From Oribacterium sp. (GTDB taxonomy: Bacteria; Bacillota_A; Clostridia; Lachnospirales; Lachnospiraceae), in the NCBI GenBank assembly GCA_004554245.1, contig SFND01000028.1, positions 1-35,519 of the forward strand: a DNA stretch of 35,519 nucleotides, in the 5' to 3' direction. Within the stretch, counting starts at the first letter, position 1. Each line of letters begins with the position of its first letter. Both the position numbers and the translations under genes were made by a program. This document shows, in pieces, positions 14,939 to 23,648 of this stretch. The notes beneath the pieces were generated by a model. That model did not search any database. It was given only the letters and a program-made list of their open reading frames with translations, and was not told the origin of the DNA.

Positions 14939-16529
14939 ATTTACGGTTCTCTGCAGCCGCACGTGATTCGGCGGCTGCCTTTTCTTTTTTCTGCTTCTCT
15001 TTCAGTTCTTTTGCTTCTTTGGACTCGATGGCGGCCTGCTCGTCGATCTGCCCGAGCTGCTCCATCAGTGCCGATTTCTTCTCGAGCTCTTCCTTCTCCT
15101 TCGCGCGTCCGAACTGCTCGGAGAGCGTCGGTACATCGGAGAAGAGATTCGTGCCGAGGCCGAGGCGGTTGCCTGCGATATCGACGCCGAGAGCCGCAAG
15201 GGTCGTCGGGAAATCATCGAAGGTCGTGAAGTCGCGGCGCTCTGCACGGACGGGCTGGACGGCAGCATTGACATACGCTGTGTAGACGGTCCGTTCGTAA
15301 TTCTCCGGCACATCGTCACAGAAGTCGTGGTCCATGGTCGGGTGGTCGCCGGAGATGACGATCGTCGTGTCGGCGTACCAGTCCTGCTGCTTACACCAGT
15401 CGAGGAAGCTGCTGAGCTGCTTCGATGCGCAGGCGTAGACATTCGCATACTGCTCATCGAAGGTCGTCGGGCAGAGCGGGCAGACATAGCCGTCCGGGAA
15501 GTGCGTGTCGACGGTCAGCATCGTGAGGTTGAACGGCTGCTCACTGCTGCTGAGGCGGGTGAGCTCCTCCTGTGCGTACTCGTAGAGCTTCCGGTCCTCG
15601 AAGCCCCAGTTGACCCAGTAGTTCGCCGGGAACTTGTGCTGGTTTTTCCAGTAGCTGAAGTCCTTGATGGCATAGCTTCCATGGGTCTGGAAGTAGAGCT
15701 TGCGGCCACCGAAGTAGCCGACAGAGCCGAGCATCAGCTCCTGGGTGTAGCCCTGCTTCTCGAGGATGTCACCGATCGTGAGGATGTCCGGGAAGAAGGA
15801 TTTCTGCGAGTCCATCGCGTTCTGATCGATGGAAATCTTCAGCGGAAGTCCAGAGGTCTGTGCGAACATGGCGCCCATCGTCCAGGTCGCACCCGGCATG
15901 GCGTACCCACCGTTGAGGGTGGATGCCGCACCCGAAAAGTCTTCGTGATCCTCGGCGATCTTCGTGAGCTCCGGGATCGTGTTCTGCGGGAAGGCACCGC
16001 CGGAGGCCTGGTCGGCGAAGGTCACCTCCGTCGACTCCATGAAGATGTAGATGAGGTTCCGCTTCTTCTCCGGGAAGCAAAGCGTCACGTTCTTCGGGTC
16101 GACGTAGTGATCGTCGATGAAGCGGGAGGTCTCGAGCTGCGACTTGATGTAGGTGCCGATGTCGAGGTCGTCCCAGGCATCCACCACGGTGAAGCCGGTG
16201 GTGAAGAAGGCGGCGAGCAGTGCGAGCGTCACGAGCTTCCGGTAGTTCTGTTTATGCCGGCAGACGATGAAGATCGCGATGATGACGATCGCGATGATCG
16301 CGGCCGGAATCGCACATTTCAGGATATACTCGTGGACCATCGCGGTGCTGGTGCCCTGGAGCGGCGCGAAGAGGTGATACAGGACCTCATCCACGGTGAG
16401 CTCCGACCAGGTATTCATCAGCCAGCGCAGGCTGAACAGGAGAAGGGCGGAAAAAAAAGACAGAATCACCGCTGCGATGGTCGTCATATCGAGGACAGCG
16501 GTTCTGTGTCTATGGTGAAAACGCTTCAT
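14937..16529 (-). CDS. MdoB/LTA-synthase-like phosphoglycerol transferase
   Basis: The 530-residue membrane enzyme is of the sulfatase/alkaline-phosphatase superfamily. It has three N-terminal membrane helices (about 15-37, 68-90, 98-116) and then a large extracellular catalytic domain. It carries LIYIFMEST (metal-binding E165), GATWTMGAMFAQTSGLPL (nucleophile threonine T215 or T217), VDTHFPDG (H343) and ISGDHPTMDHDF (D395/H396). This layout is closest to OpgB/MdoB, which moves phosphoglycerol from lipid to glycans; lipoteichoic acid synthase is the alternative. A charged coiled-coil tail rich in Lys/Glu/Ala (470-530) is unusual. GAGG precedes the ATG. It stands alone between convergent and divergent neighbours. 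Confidence 0.85.
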   Translation of the reverse strand: MKRFHHRHRTAVLDMTTIAAVILSFFSALLLFSLRWLMNTWSELTVDEVLYHLFAPLQGTSTAMVHEYILKCAIPAAIIAIVIIAIFIVCRHKQNYRKLVTLALLAAFFTTGFTVVDAWDDLDIGTYIKSQLETSRFIDDHYVDPKNVTLCFPEKKRNLIYIFMESTEVTFADQASGGAFPQNTIPELTKIAEDHEDFSGAASTLNGGYAMPGATWTMGAMFAQTSGLPLKISIDQNAMDSQKSFFPDILTIGDILEKQGYTQELMLGSVGYFGGRKLYFQTHGSYAIKDFSYWKNQHKFPANYWVNWGFEDRKLYEYAQEELTRLSSSEQPFNLTMLTVDTHFPDGYVCPLCPTTFDEQYANVYACASKQLSSFLDWCKQQDWYADTTIVISGDHPTMDHDFCDDVPENYERTVYTAYVNAAVQPVRAERRDFTTFDDFPTTLAALGVDIAGNRLGLGTNLFSDVPTLSEQFGRAKEKEELEKKSALMEQLGQIDEQAAIESKEAKELKEKQKKEKAAAESRAAAENRK

Positions 16530-16941
16530 GATAAAGCCTCGGTTAAGGATTGCTGCAGATCAACACCGGAGGACGCGGATCCACGCTGACCTCGATGTTT
16601 TTCGGTCAATGTATACATGCGGCACCCGGCCTTTTGTATACTGTTCAAATCGACTTCTAGTGTAGTCATCCCGAAACTTCTTCACAATGTGCAGAAATCT
16701 CTAAGATTTTTGCTTTTTACATACTCTTTTCTAAAATTTTACTAAATATAATTGACGGCCTTTCGTGCATTCGTATATAGTTTTAATAATTACGGGCAGC
16801 TATACGCGATGCAGGCTCTGTTCTGAAACTTCTGACCGAAGCCTGCGACGTATGGACCGCACTGCAGTAACTGCAGGCGGCGCCCGTGTTCACTTATTCT
16901 GTTTTTTGTCTCGATGCCTTGCATCAGAAAGGAATATACCG
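16530..16941. other. Divergent intergenic region
   Basis: No gene is seen in this 412-bp gap. The left part holds the leader of the MdoB-like gene with two GTATAC palindromes. The right part has a good plus-strand promoter (16752-16781) and a leader of about 150 nt with CTGCAG-taa-CTGCAG (16862-16876). Confidence 0.5.
16752..16781 (+). promoter_or_regulatory. Likely promoter of the HD-domain gene
   Basis: TTGACG (16752-16757) and TATAGT (16776-16781) are separated by 18 bp, each matching five of six consensus bases. The transcript would start near 16788, about 155 bases before the start codon. Confidence 0.65.
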
Positions 16942-17478
16942 ATGGTTTTAAATGATGACGCAGTGCAGTTTGCGAAGCAGTACCCGACGATCACCGAGAA
17001 TCGTGCGTATCGAAAACTGATGTCCGTGCCTCGTCATGGCAGCACGAACACCTACGATCACTCGGTCCGCGTCGCGAAGATGGCTGCCGCGATCGCACCG
17101 CATATCGGTGTCGATCCGGACAGTGCCGCACGTGTAGGTCTTCTGCACGATTTCTGCCTGATTGATTATCATAAGGTGGATAAGACCATCCATGACGGCC
17201 GCTGGTACTGCTTCTATCACCCGGAAGACGCGGTAGAAAATGCAGAGAAGGAAGGCTTCTATCTTTCCTATAAGGAGAAGCGTGCGATCTGGAGCCACAT
17301 GTTCCCTCTCTCCACCTCGATTCCGACCTCCCGTCTCGGCTGTATCCTGACCCTCAGCGACAAGACCGTCGCTGCACAGGAGTCCCTCGCAAACGCCGCC
17401 GAAGGATGGGCAATCCTCTGCTACCTGCTGAACCGTGGCCGCCTCCGCGTCGCACGCGTCGTACGTCGCAGCCACTGA
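16942..17478 (+). CDS. HD-domain metal-dependent phosphohydrolase family protein
   Basis: The 178-residue protein has the HD-superfamily metal sites: YDHSVRVA with H40, LLHDF with H69/D70, H119 in WSHMFP, and TLSDKTV with D140. H84 and H93 may also contribute. The start is ATG 16942, with AAAGGA about 9 bases upstream. A much longer frame opens at 16765 but has no matching start signal, and its extra N-terminus looks non-coding. HD proteins of this size act on nucleotides or phosphoesters; the exact substrate is not visible. The C-terminus is basic (RGRLRVARVVRRSH). It is transcribed in the same direction as ksgA, with a terminator between. Confidence 0.82.
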   Translation: MVLNDDAVQFAKQYPTITENRAYRKLMSVPRHGSTNTYDHSVRVAKMAAAIAPHIGVDPDSAARVGLLHDFCLIDYHKVDKTIHDGRWYCFYHPEDAVENAEKEGFYLSYKEKRAIWSHMFPLSTSIPTSRLGCILTLSDKTVAAQESLANAAEGWAILCYLLNRGRLRVARVVRRSH

Positions 17479-17508
17479 TCTTCTTCTGTTCGATGTATTT
17501 TCTCGTCC

Positions 17509-17564
17509 CTGTTCAAACGTGGGCAAGTCAAGGTGTTGCTGTCCGCCGAGCCACGAGTGAACAG
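17509..17564 (+). repeat. Inverted repeat after the HD gene, possible divergent member of the stem-loop family
   Basis: CTGTTCA (17509-17515) pairs with TGAACAG (17558-17564), and CGTGG (17518-17522) pairs with CCACG (17551-17555). The outer end TGAACAGTAAC resembles the ends of copies B and D, and the loop contains GTTGCTG as in copy B. The match is partial, so membership is tentative. Confidence 0.4.
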
Positions 17565-17592
17565 TAACATTTTCTCGATGAAGAATTTGAAT

Positions 17593-17619
17593 CTCCCGGA
17601 GAAATCCGGGAGATTTTTT
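17593..17619 (+). terminator. Rho-independent terminator upstream of ksgA
   Basis: CTCCCGGA (17593-17600) pairs with TCCGGGAG (17605-17612) across a GAAA tetraloop, followed by ATTTTTTC. It ends the HD-gene transcript 25 bases before the ksgA start. Confidence 0.9.
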
Positions 17620-17644
17620 CTATAAATTATGGTACACTACGCCT

Positions 17645-18511
17645 ATGAATAAATTAATCAACCCACAGGAAACCATCAAAATCATACAGAAGAACGATTT
17701 CCGCTTCCAGAAGCGCTTCGGTCAGAACTTCCTGATCGACGAAAACGTGCTCCAGAACATCATTCGGAGCTCGGAAATCACGAAGGACGACTGTGTCCTC
17801 GAGATCGGACCAGGCATCGGCACGATGACCCAGGCACTCGCTGAGGCGGCCGGCCATGTCGTCGCCGTCGAGATCGACGCGAACCTCATTCCGATCCTGC
17901 ACGAGACCTTACAGGCGTATGACAATGTCTCCATCATCCACAACGATGTACTGAAGCTCGATCTCCACGAGGTCATCGCGACCTACAACCACGGTAATCC
18001 GGTAAAGGTCGTCGCGAATCTCCCTTACTACATCACGACCCCGATCATCATGGGCCTCTTCGAGAGCCATGCACCGATCCAGTCGATCACCGTCATGGTG
18101 CAGAAGGAGGTCGCCGATCGCATGCAGTCAGGACCAGGCACGAAGGATTACGGTGCCCTCTCCCTCGCCGTGCAGTACTATGCCGAGCCGGATATCATCC
18201 AGGAGGTGCCACCACACTGCTTCATCCCACGCCCGAATGTCGGCTCCGCCGTCATCCGACTGAAGCGCTACACTGAGCCGCCGGTACAGGTCGAGGACGA
18301 GCGCTGGATGTTCCAGATCATTAAGGCCGCCTTCGGACAGCGCCGGAAGACACTGCTGAACGCCCTCTCTTCCCTCGCCTCCATCCCGAAGGACGCTACC
18401 CGTGAAGCCCTCGCCTCCCTCGGTCTCTCCGAGACCATCCGTGGCGAAGCCCTCACCCTCGCACAGTTCGCCGCACTCGCAGACGCACTGTCGGACTTTC
18501 AATCGACATAA
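17645..18511 (+). CDS. rsmA: 16S rRNA A1518/A1519 N6-dimethyltransferase
   Basis: The 288-residue KsgA/RsmA enzyme dimethylates two adjacent adenines in helix 45 of 16S rRNA, a late ribosome-assembly step. It carries the N-terminal KRFGQNFLID motif (23-32), SAM-binding motif I VLEIGPGIGT (51-60), acidic VEIDAN (75-80) and the catalytic NLPYY (125-129). A C-terminal helical domain with FGQRRKTL follows. The start at ATG 17645 is set by family alignment. No Shine-Dalgarno is visible: only 25 bases separate it from the preceding terminator, with a TATGGT or TACACT -10-like box inside them, so the mRNA may have a very short leader. A bidirectional terminator follows the gene. Confidence 0.95.
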   Translation: MNKLINPQETIKIIQKNDFRFQKRFGQNFLIDENVLQNIIRSSEITKDDCVLEIGPGIGTMTQALAEAAGHVVAVEIDANLIPILHETLQAYDNVSIIHNDVLKLDLHEVIATYNHGNPVKVVANLPYYITTPIIMGLFESHAPIQSITVMVQKEVADRMQSGPGTKDYGALSLAVQYYAEPDIIQEVPPHCFIPRPNVGSAVIRLKRYTEPPVQVEDERWMFQIIKAAFGQRRKTLLNALSSLASIPKDATREALASLGLSETIRGEALTLAQFAALADALSDFQST

Positions 18512-18512
18512 C

Positions 18513-18544
18513 GAAAAACCGGAGGCTTTCGCCTCCGGTTTTCT
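18513..18544. terminator. Bidirectional terminator between convergent genes
   Basis: A 10-bp perfect stem (AACCGGAGGC 18517-18526 with its complement 18531-18540) has A's on its left and TTTTC on its right. It ends ksgA on the plus strand and the 827-residue gene on the minus strand. Confidence 0.9.
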
Positions 18545-21027
18545 TATGTTTTGTGCGGCACGATCCCGACGAATCGATTTCCATCCTGACGGAACATCGC
18601 TTCCGCGTCCTCTCTTCCGACGACATTCTGGCTTCCGCTCATCGGATCCACCAGACGGATATTGAAGGAGTCATAGCTGTAAATCAGATAGCAGCTGTCC
18701 TCGAGATACGCGATCAGCGGGTAGCCCTTATTCAGGAAGTAAAGGGCGGAGCTCAGGTCCATGCCATAAGCATTGACCATACTGTAGGTATCATAGGTGT
18801 CGATCGTGGTCAGCTTCGAGAGCTTCGTGAGCGGCTCCTCGGCGAGGGCTGTCGCGTTCCGGATCGTCACCATCGTACTCTTATCCACACGATTCCATAC
18901 GAATTCCCCATCCGCGGTAAGCACATAACCGAAATCATCGTACACGAGCTCATACGCCTCTTCGAGCGTCCGGGTACGGCCCTGGAAATGACCGTGTGCG
19001 TAGGCATAGAACATCGGTATCACATTTTTATCCTCCGTGATGTTCAGGTCGATGGAGGAGGCTCGCTCGAGGGAGAGATTTTTCGGTGCCGTGCTCCGCA
19101 CATGCTTCGTGCCGAGGTCCTTGATCTCGATATACCAGACCTTCTGAAGGATTTTATCCGTGTACGAGCCGACACCACTAAGTCTCGCATCGGTCTGTTC
19201 ACGATTCGAGATGATGGTGTCCTCGCCGGCAGCCTCATAGTGTCCACCCTCGACCGGACGGATCTTATCGAAGTGAAGGCGGGTTCCGCTCACACGAACG
19301 TTCGTAAAGAGCAATCCATCCTTCGCGTAGCTCGTTTTATCGCTGAGATCCGGTCCGACGATATGGATTTCGCTGATCGGAATCTTATGCTTCTCGGTAT
19401 AGATGCTGGCGTATGCCGGATTGATGATACCGTAGATCAGGTCATCCTGGTTGAAGCCGATCAAACGGAGATAGCCACCACCCTGGATCTCGCTGGACTG
19501 ATTACTCTCGAGATTTACGAGCGTGATCTTCGCGGCGTGATAGATGTCCTCCGCATCCGGATTCTGGTAAGCGATGTACTGCTGCGTATCCGAGCTTGCG
19601 AAGCCCGACTCCTGCAGTCCTGTGGCGATCGTGACGACCTCGAGGCTGTTCGTATCGATGCCGTAGATGCTGCCGCCGTAATAGAGATACAGGAGTCCGT
19701 CACCGGACAGGTAGGCGAGCTTCTCGAGATTCCAGCGTATCTGATCATATACCTCCGGGATCGCAATGAAGAAGTTCTCCGTCACTGTATCATTCGAGCT
19801 GTCATAGCGGTAGTACAGGATACCATTATATCCCTCATGGCTTCCCCGGTTCACATAACCGTAGACGAGGAAATCCACATCGCCCTTATCCGATACCGAC
19901 AGGATCTTGATGTCATGCTGATCATAGTTTGCGCGGACGCCATCATCCGTATCCGAGCGGTAGCTGAAGATATTCACCGCATGTCCGCTCTTCGAAGACT
20001 GATCGTAGCGCCAGAGCCCCTGATCCGTCTTAAATGCGATATAATGCTCATTTTCCGACTTCTGCACGGCGATATCATCCGTATTTCCGACACCGAGCGT
20101 GATCCGCTTGCCCGCGAAATCCTCGCTGTCGCCCTCGAAGATCTGATGTGTCGTCCGGTCGAAGTCCATCATGTAGACCCGCTCCGGATCATTTCGAAAG
20201 ACGAAGTTATCCTCATTCAGGAAGTGCTTCTCCTCTCCGTTCTCATCCGTCATATACGACTCGTAGCTGATCTGAATCTCGCCCATCATGCCGTCAAATT
20301 CCTTGAGCGTCATATAGAATCTTCCCTTCGGCTGCATCCCGGTCTTTCCCCAGATGATCTGGTTGAAGCTCGAGTGCAGATCGACATGTCCGAGACTCGA
20401 ATTATCCGCCGTATCCTTCGTTTCCAGATAGGTCGTGATATCCTTACTGTTCGTTGAATCGAAGCTGCCCGTCGTAAATCTGAACGCGACATCCTCCATC
20501 GATTTCGTGTAATCACGGTCCGTCCAGAGGATACGTGTATAGTAGTTCAGCGTATGGGCACCCGTCTCCAGCGTGATATGCAGAAGATACGCTTGATCCT
20601 TATTGATGAGATTCTGAATCGGCAGGACGAGGCTTGCGTTACCGTCGCTCCGGCTGATGTCGGAGACCGTTCCCTTTTCGATGAGATGGCTGAGGTCCAG
20701 TGTACGGATCTCGTAGCTGGCCGAAGCCACCATGTTATCGTACTCCTGCACGACGAGCTTCAGCTGACGATCCTGCGGCAGCACCGTGATCATATCGCGG
20801 GCTGCCTGCTTTCCCATATCCTGAAGATAGGCATGCATCGGATTCATGAGGTAATCGCCGCTCGAAACATAGGCCACCGGCAGGCTCGGCTCTTCCATCG
20901 TGGAGTACACCGTATTCTGCCGCTCCATCGAGTGCCAGGAACGGTAAAAATAGAGGATGAGTGCGATCAGAAATACCGCACCCATCGCCAGGAATTTTTT
21001 CAGTTTTTTTCGTGTCTGTTTTTTCAC
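18544..21027 (-). CDS. Large exported protein of unknown function with a C39-like C-terminal end
   Basis: The 827-residue protein has a basic N-terminus and one membrane anchor (about 12-29, FLAMGAVFLIALILYFY), so nearly all of it is outside the cell. Residues about 330-640 hold repeated beta-strand blocks with the feel of a beta-propeller (for example LLYLYYGGSIYGIDTNSLEVV). The last 95 residues resemble the C39-type papain-like fold (SSALYFLNKGYPLIAYL, then YDSFNIRLVDP). The place of the catalytic histidine is taken by Cys/Tyr and no upstream nucleophile Cys is evident, so it would be an inactive version. The start overlaps the DUF4446 stop by 4 bp (ATGA), giving coupling to the par cluster. 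I do not know its function. Confidence 0.8.
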   Translation of the reverse strand: MKKQTRKKLKKFLAMGAVFLIALILYFYRSWHSMERQNTVYSTMEEPSLPVAYVSSGDYLMNPMHAYLQDMGKQAARDMITVLPQDRQLKLVVQEYDNMVASASYEIRTLDLSHLIEKGTVSDISRSDGNASLVLPIQNLINKDQAYLLHITLETGAHTLNYYTRILWTDRDYTKSMEDVAFRFTTGSFDSTNSKDITTYLETKDTADNSSLGHVDLHSSFNQIIWGKTGMQPKGRFYMTLKEFDGMMGEIQISYESYMTDENGEEKHFLNEDNFVFRNDPERVYMMDFDRTTHQIFEGDSEDFAGKRITLGVGNTDDIAVQKSENEHYIAFKTDQGLWRYDQSSKSGHAVNIFSYRSDTDDGVRANYDQHDIKILSVSDKGDVDFLVYGYVNRGSHEGYNGILYYRYDSSNDTVTENFFIAIPEVYDQIRWNLEKLAYLSGDGLLYLYYGGSIYGIDTNSLEVVTIATGLQESGFASSDTQQYIAYQNPDAEDIYHAAKITLVNLESNQSSEIQGGGYLRLIGFNQDDLIYGIINPAYASIYTEKHKIPISEIHIVGPDLSDKTSYAKDGLLFTNVRVSGTRLHFDKIRPVEGGHYEAAGEDTIISNREQTDARLSGVGSYTDKILQKVWYIEIKDLGTKHVRSTAPKNLSLERASSIDLNITEDKNVIPMFYAYAHGHFQGRTRTLEEAYELVYDDFGYVLTADGEFVWNRVDKSTMVTIRNATALAEEPLTKLSKLTTIDTYDTYSMVNAYGMDLSSALYFLNKGYPLIAYLEDSCYLIYSYDSFNIRLVDPMSGSQNVVGREDAEAMFRQDGNRFVGIVPHKT

Positions 21028-21530
21028 TGCTGCTTTTCTTTCTCTCTATAGCCCAGCGCCTGCTCCAGCGCGAGCTGCTCTTCTGCGCCGAGTTCCACCT
21101 CGGTGGTACCGGCATCGACATCCTTTATATATAAGAAGCAGCCCTCTCTCGAGTGCACGGAATTGATGACGAAGCCACTGTTCGTGCTGTCCAGCATCGC
21201 GATGGCGAAGGACATGTTTCCACCCATTCCGCCGAAGGCGTTATACCGGATGATGCCGAGCTTCTGAAAGGACGCACGGATATTCTTATTGAGTACACGC
21301 ATGACGTCCTTATTCTTGAGGTCCTCCTTTTCGAGTGCCTCCACGTGCTGCTGGAGATCGACGAAATAGTCCTCCAGGGTCTCTGCATCCTTGCCACGCA
21401 TGAAGTAATCATACTGACGATACAGTCTCTTGTATTTTGCATTTGCCCGGATAGCCAGGATCAGAGAGATCAGTCCGATCAGCAGCCCAGCGGCTGCGAT
21501 TCCGAGCAGAAGCGTTTCTGTCACTATCAT
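21024..21530 (-). CDS. DUF4446 family protein
   Basis: The 168-residue protein has one N-terminal membrane helix (about 5-27), a coiled-coil region (35-85) and a conserved globular part. The latter carries GIIRYNAFGGMGGNMSFAIA and the segment GFVINSVHSREGCFLYIK, which mark DUF4446. Members are usually encoded beside parB near Firmicutes origins, as here, but the function is not established. The start lies 17 bases after the parB stop, and the stop overlaps the next gene by 4 bp, so it is part of the parA-parB transcript. Confidence 0.88.
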   Translation of the reverse strand: MIVTETLLLGIAAAGLLIGLISLILAIRANAKYKRLYRQYDYFMRGKDAETLEDYFVDLQQHVEALEKEDLKNKDVMRVLNKNIRASFQKLGIIRYNAFGGMGGNMSFAIAMLDSTNSGFVINSVHSREGCFLYIKDVDAGTTEVELGAEEQLALEQALGYREKEKQQ

Positions 21531-21547
21531 ATATTTCCTCGCTCTGT

Positions 21548-22729
21548 TTAATCATTTCTGCTGGAGTTCAGGATCATAAAGATACGATCCAGATCATCCT
21601 GCGAATAATATTCGATTTCGAGTGTGCCACGCTCCGTATTTTTCGGAACGATGGAGACCTTCGTACCGAGCTTCGTCTTCATCTTCCGCTCGAGATCCTT
21701 ATAGATGACCTTGAGCCGCCGAAGCTCCTGGGCTTCCGGAGAGGATTTTTTCTCCTTCTTCGCCTTCGAGAGCTTATCAAGCTTGACGAGGGTCTCGATC
21801 TCTCGTACAGAGAGATTTTCTTTCGTACACTTCTCTGCGATCTTCTTTCGGAGCTCCGGATCCTCGACCGCCAGCAGTGCACGGGCATGTCCCTGCGTGA
21901 TCTTTCCATCCTGGAGAAGTGTGAGGATCTCCGGCTCGAGCCTCAGAAGTCGCAGACTGTTCGTGATGGTCGAACGATTCTTCGCTACACGGGCAGCGAC
22001 CTCCTCCTGCGTCAGTCCATACTCCTCGATCAGAGACTGATATGCTCTCGCTTCTTCGACCGCATTCAGGTCATCACGCTGGATATTCTCGATGATGGAC
22101 AGCTCACGGCTCGTCTTTTCATCGACCTCTTTGATGACCACCGGGATTTCCTTGAGACCGGCGATGCGTGCTGCTCTCCAGCGACGCTCACCAGCGACGA
22201 TCTCATACAGTGCGCCCCTCTTCTTCACCACGATCGGTGATATCATCCCGTAGGTTCGGATGGACTCTGCAAGCTCGTTCAGCTTCTCCTCATCGAAATT
22301 CTTTCGCGGCTGATCCGGATCCGGCTGGATGCGACTGAGCTTCACGAGCAGCATCCCGTCCTGCTCCGTATCATGCACGGTTTCGGTGCTGTGAACCTTC
22401 TTCGTATCTTTCGTGATTGTATTCTCATGAACGGTCTTTTCGCCTGCCATCACGATCACGGTATTTTCTGTGCTGTTCTTCGCCGTCTCTTTTTTTGCGG
22501 CCGCGGTCACCCGCTTTTTTCTTCCGCTGACACTCTTCTCTGCTTCAGCAGAAGTCTCTTCGGTCGCCTGCATTGGCTCCGCGAGGCCCGCCGCTGTCTC
22601 AGACTGTTCCGCCGCCTTCTCTGCGACCGTCTTATAGCGATGCTCTGTTTTCGGGCGATCCGATTTCACCGTTGTGCTGGTTCCGAAGATGGCCCCAAGG
22701 CCCTTTCCCAGTCCATGCTCCTTAGCCAT
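21548..22729 (-). CDS. parB: Chromosome partitioning protein ParB (Spo0J)
   Basis: The 393-residue CTPase/DNA clamp binds parS and loads SMC at the origin. It begins with the typical GLGKGLGAIFG and then has a poorly conserved, charged stretch of about 110 residues (15-125), longer than usual. It continues with the ParB N-domain (KLSRIQPDPDQPRKNFDE, then GERRWRAARIAGL, the CTP-binding motif) and the helix-turn-helix (TQEEVAARVAKNRSTITNSLRLLRL). A C-terminal dimer domain closes the protein. The start overlaps the parA stop by 8 bp, and AGGGGGA lies inside the parA end. Four perfect parS sites are in the window. Confidence 0.96.
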   Translation of the reverse strand: MAKEHGLGKGLGAIFGTSTTVKSDRPKTEHRYKTVAEKAAEQSETAAGLAEPMQATEETSAEAEKSVSGRKKRVTAAAKKETAKNSTENTVIVMAGEKTVHENTITKDTKKVHSTETVHDTEQDGMLLVKLSRIQPDPDQPRKNFDEEKLNELAESIRTYGMISPIVVKKRGALYEIVAGERRWRAARIAGLKEIPVVIKEVDEKTSRELSIIENIQRDDLNAVEEARAYQSLIEEYGLTQEEVAARVAKNRSTITNSLRLLRLEPEILTLLQDGKITQGHARALLAVEDPELRKKIAEKCTKENLSVREIETLVKLDKLSKAKKEKKSSPEAQELRRLKVIYKDLERKMKTKLGTKVSIVPKNTERGTLEIEYYSQDDLDRIFMILNSSRND

Positions 22730-23498
22730 AGATATCGTCCCCCTTACTCATAAGCTCTGCTGCCAGTCTCCGGTAGCTCTCAGCCCCCGTCGACGATGAT
22801 TCATACTCAGTGATCGGCACACCATGACTCGGTGCCTCCGCGAGACGTACATTTCGCGGAATCAACGTATCATAGATATTGCCCTGGAAATTCTGCTTGA
22901 CCGACTCCACCACTTGCTGTGACAGCTTATTTCGTCCATCATACATCGTGAACACGATACCCTCGATGTCGAGCTCCGGATTCAGTCCCTCCTGTACGAG
23001 TCCGATGGTATTCAGCACCTGATTCAGACCCTCCAGTGCATAGTATTCACACTGAATCGGGATAATCACCGAATCCGCCGCTGTCAGTGCATTGACCGTG
23101 ATCGTGCCGAGACTCGGTGGGCAGTCGATCAGGATATAGTGATAGTGCTCCTTATACGGTGTCAGCAGATTCTTCAGAATCTGATTTTTATCCTCCTGAT
23201 CCGCAAACTCCACCTCGACCGCTGCCAGGTTCATATCTGCCGGTATCAGATCCAGATTCTCCGTCACCTCCACGAGAATCGCCTCATCCATCGTGCAGCT
23301 GCCGCTCATCGCATCGTAAATTGTATGCTCGACCTCATCACGCTCGACACCGAACCCGCTGGTCGCATTTCCCTGCGGATCGAAATCCACCAGAAGAACC
23401 CGCTGATTGGCCTCCGCAAGCGTCGCCGCCAGATTTACTGCCGTCGTCGTCTTTCCGACGCCACCCTTCTGATTTGTAATCGCTATAATCTTCCCCAT
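22722..23498 (-). CDS. parA: Chromosome partitioning ATPase ParA (Soj)
   Basis: The 258-residue ParA ATPase has the deviant Walker A KGGVGKTTT (11-19), the switch region LLVDFDPQGNATSG and LIDCPPSLG. With ParB it segregates origins and, in Firmicutes, also affects DnaA. ATG 23498 is preferred: GGGAG lies 7 bases upstream and the protein then begins MGKIIAITNQKGG. A longer frame from 23561 would translate a parS site (giving FHVKH) and is not a real N-terminus. A consensus promoter (23689-23717) and three parS sites precede it in a leader of about 184 nt. Confidence 0.96.
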   Translation of the reverse strand: MGKIIAITNQKGGVGKTTTAVNLAATLAEANQRVLLVDFDPQGNATSGFGVERDEVEHTIYDAMSGSCTMDEAILVEVTENLDLIPADMNLAAVEVEFADQEDKNQILKNLLTPYKEHYHYILIDCPPSLGTITVNALTAADSVIIPIQCEYYALEGLNQVLNTIGLVQEGLNPELDIEGIVFTMYDGRNKLSQQVVESVKQNFQGNIYDTLIPRNVRLAEAPSHGVPITEYESSSTGAESYRRLAAELMSKGDDIYG

Positions 23499-23535
23499 GA
23501 TACTCTCCCGTGATCGATTTAAGGTGAACTGAAAA

Positions 23536-23551
23536 TGTTTCACGTGAAACA
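23536..23551. promoter_or_regulatory. parS site 1
   Basis: This is a perfect 16-bp palindrome TGTTTCACGTGAAACA, the ParB binding consensus, 38 bp before the parA start. Confidence 0.97.
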
Positions 23552-23575
23552 TCTCAGTCACTTATGGTCCATCTA

Positions 23576-23591
23576 TGTTTCACGTGAAACA
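23576..23591. promoter_or_regulatory. parS site 2
   Basis: This is a perfect TGTTTCACGTGAAACA. Its palindrome extends three more bases on each side (23573-23594), so it is a 22-bp perfect palindrome. It lies 40 bp from site 1. Confidence 0.97.
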
Positions 23592-23648
23592 TAGACCAGA
23601 TATTTAAGAACATTTACCATTAGATGTAACATCCATCTTAAAGAAAAA

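Noticed and set aside
18553..20457. 634-codon plus-strand frame opposite the 827-residue gene
   Set aside because: The minus-strand frame has a membrane anchor, a bounded terminator and ATGA coupling; the plus frame has neither start signal nor motifs.
23536..23591. Extended parA N-terminus starting at 23561
   Set aside because: It would translate parS DNA; the internal ATG 23498 has a good ribosome binding site and the canonical ParA start.
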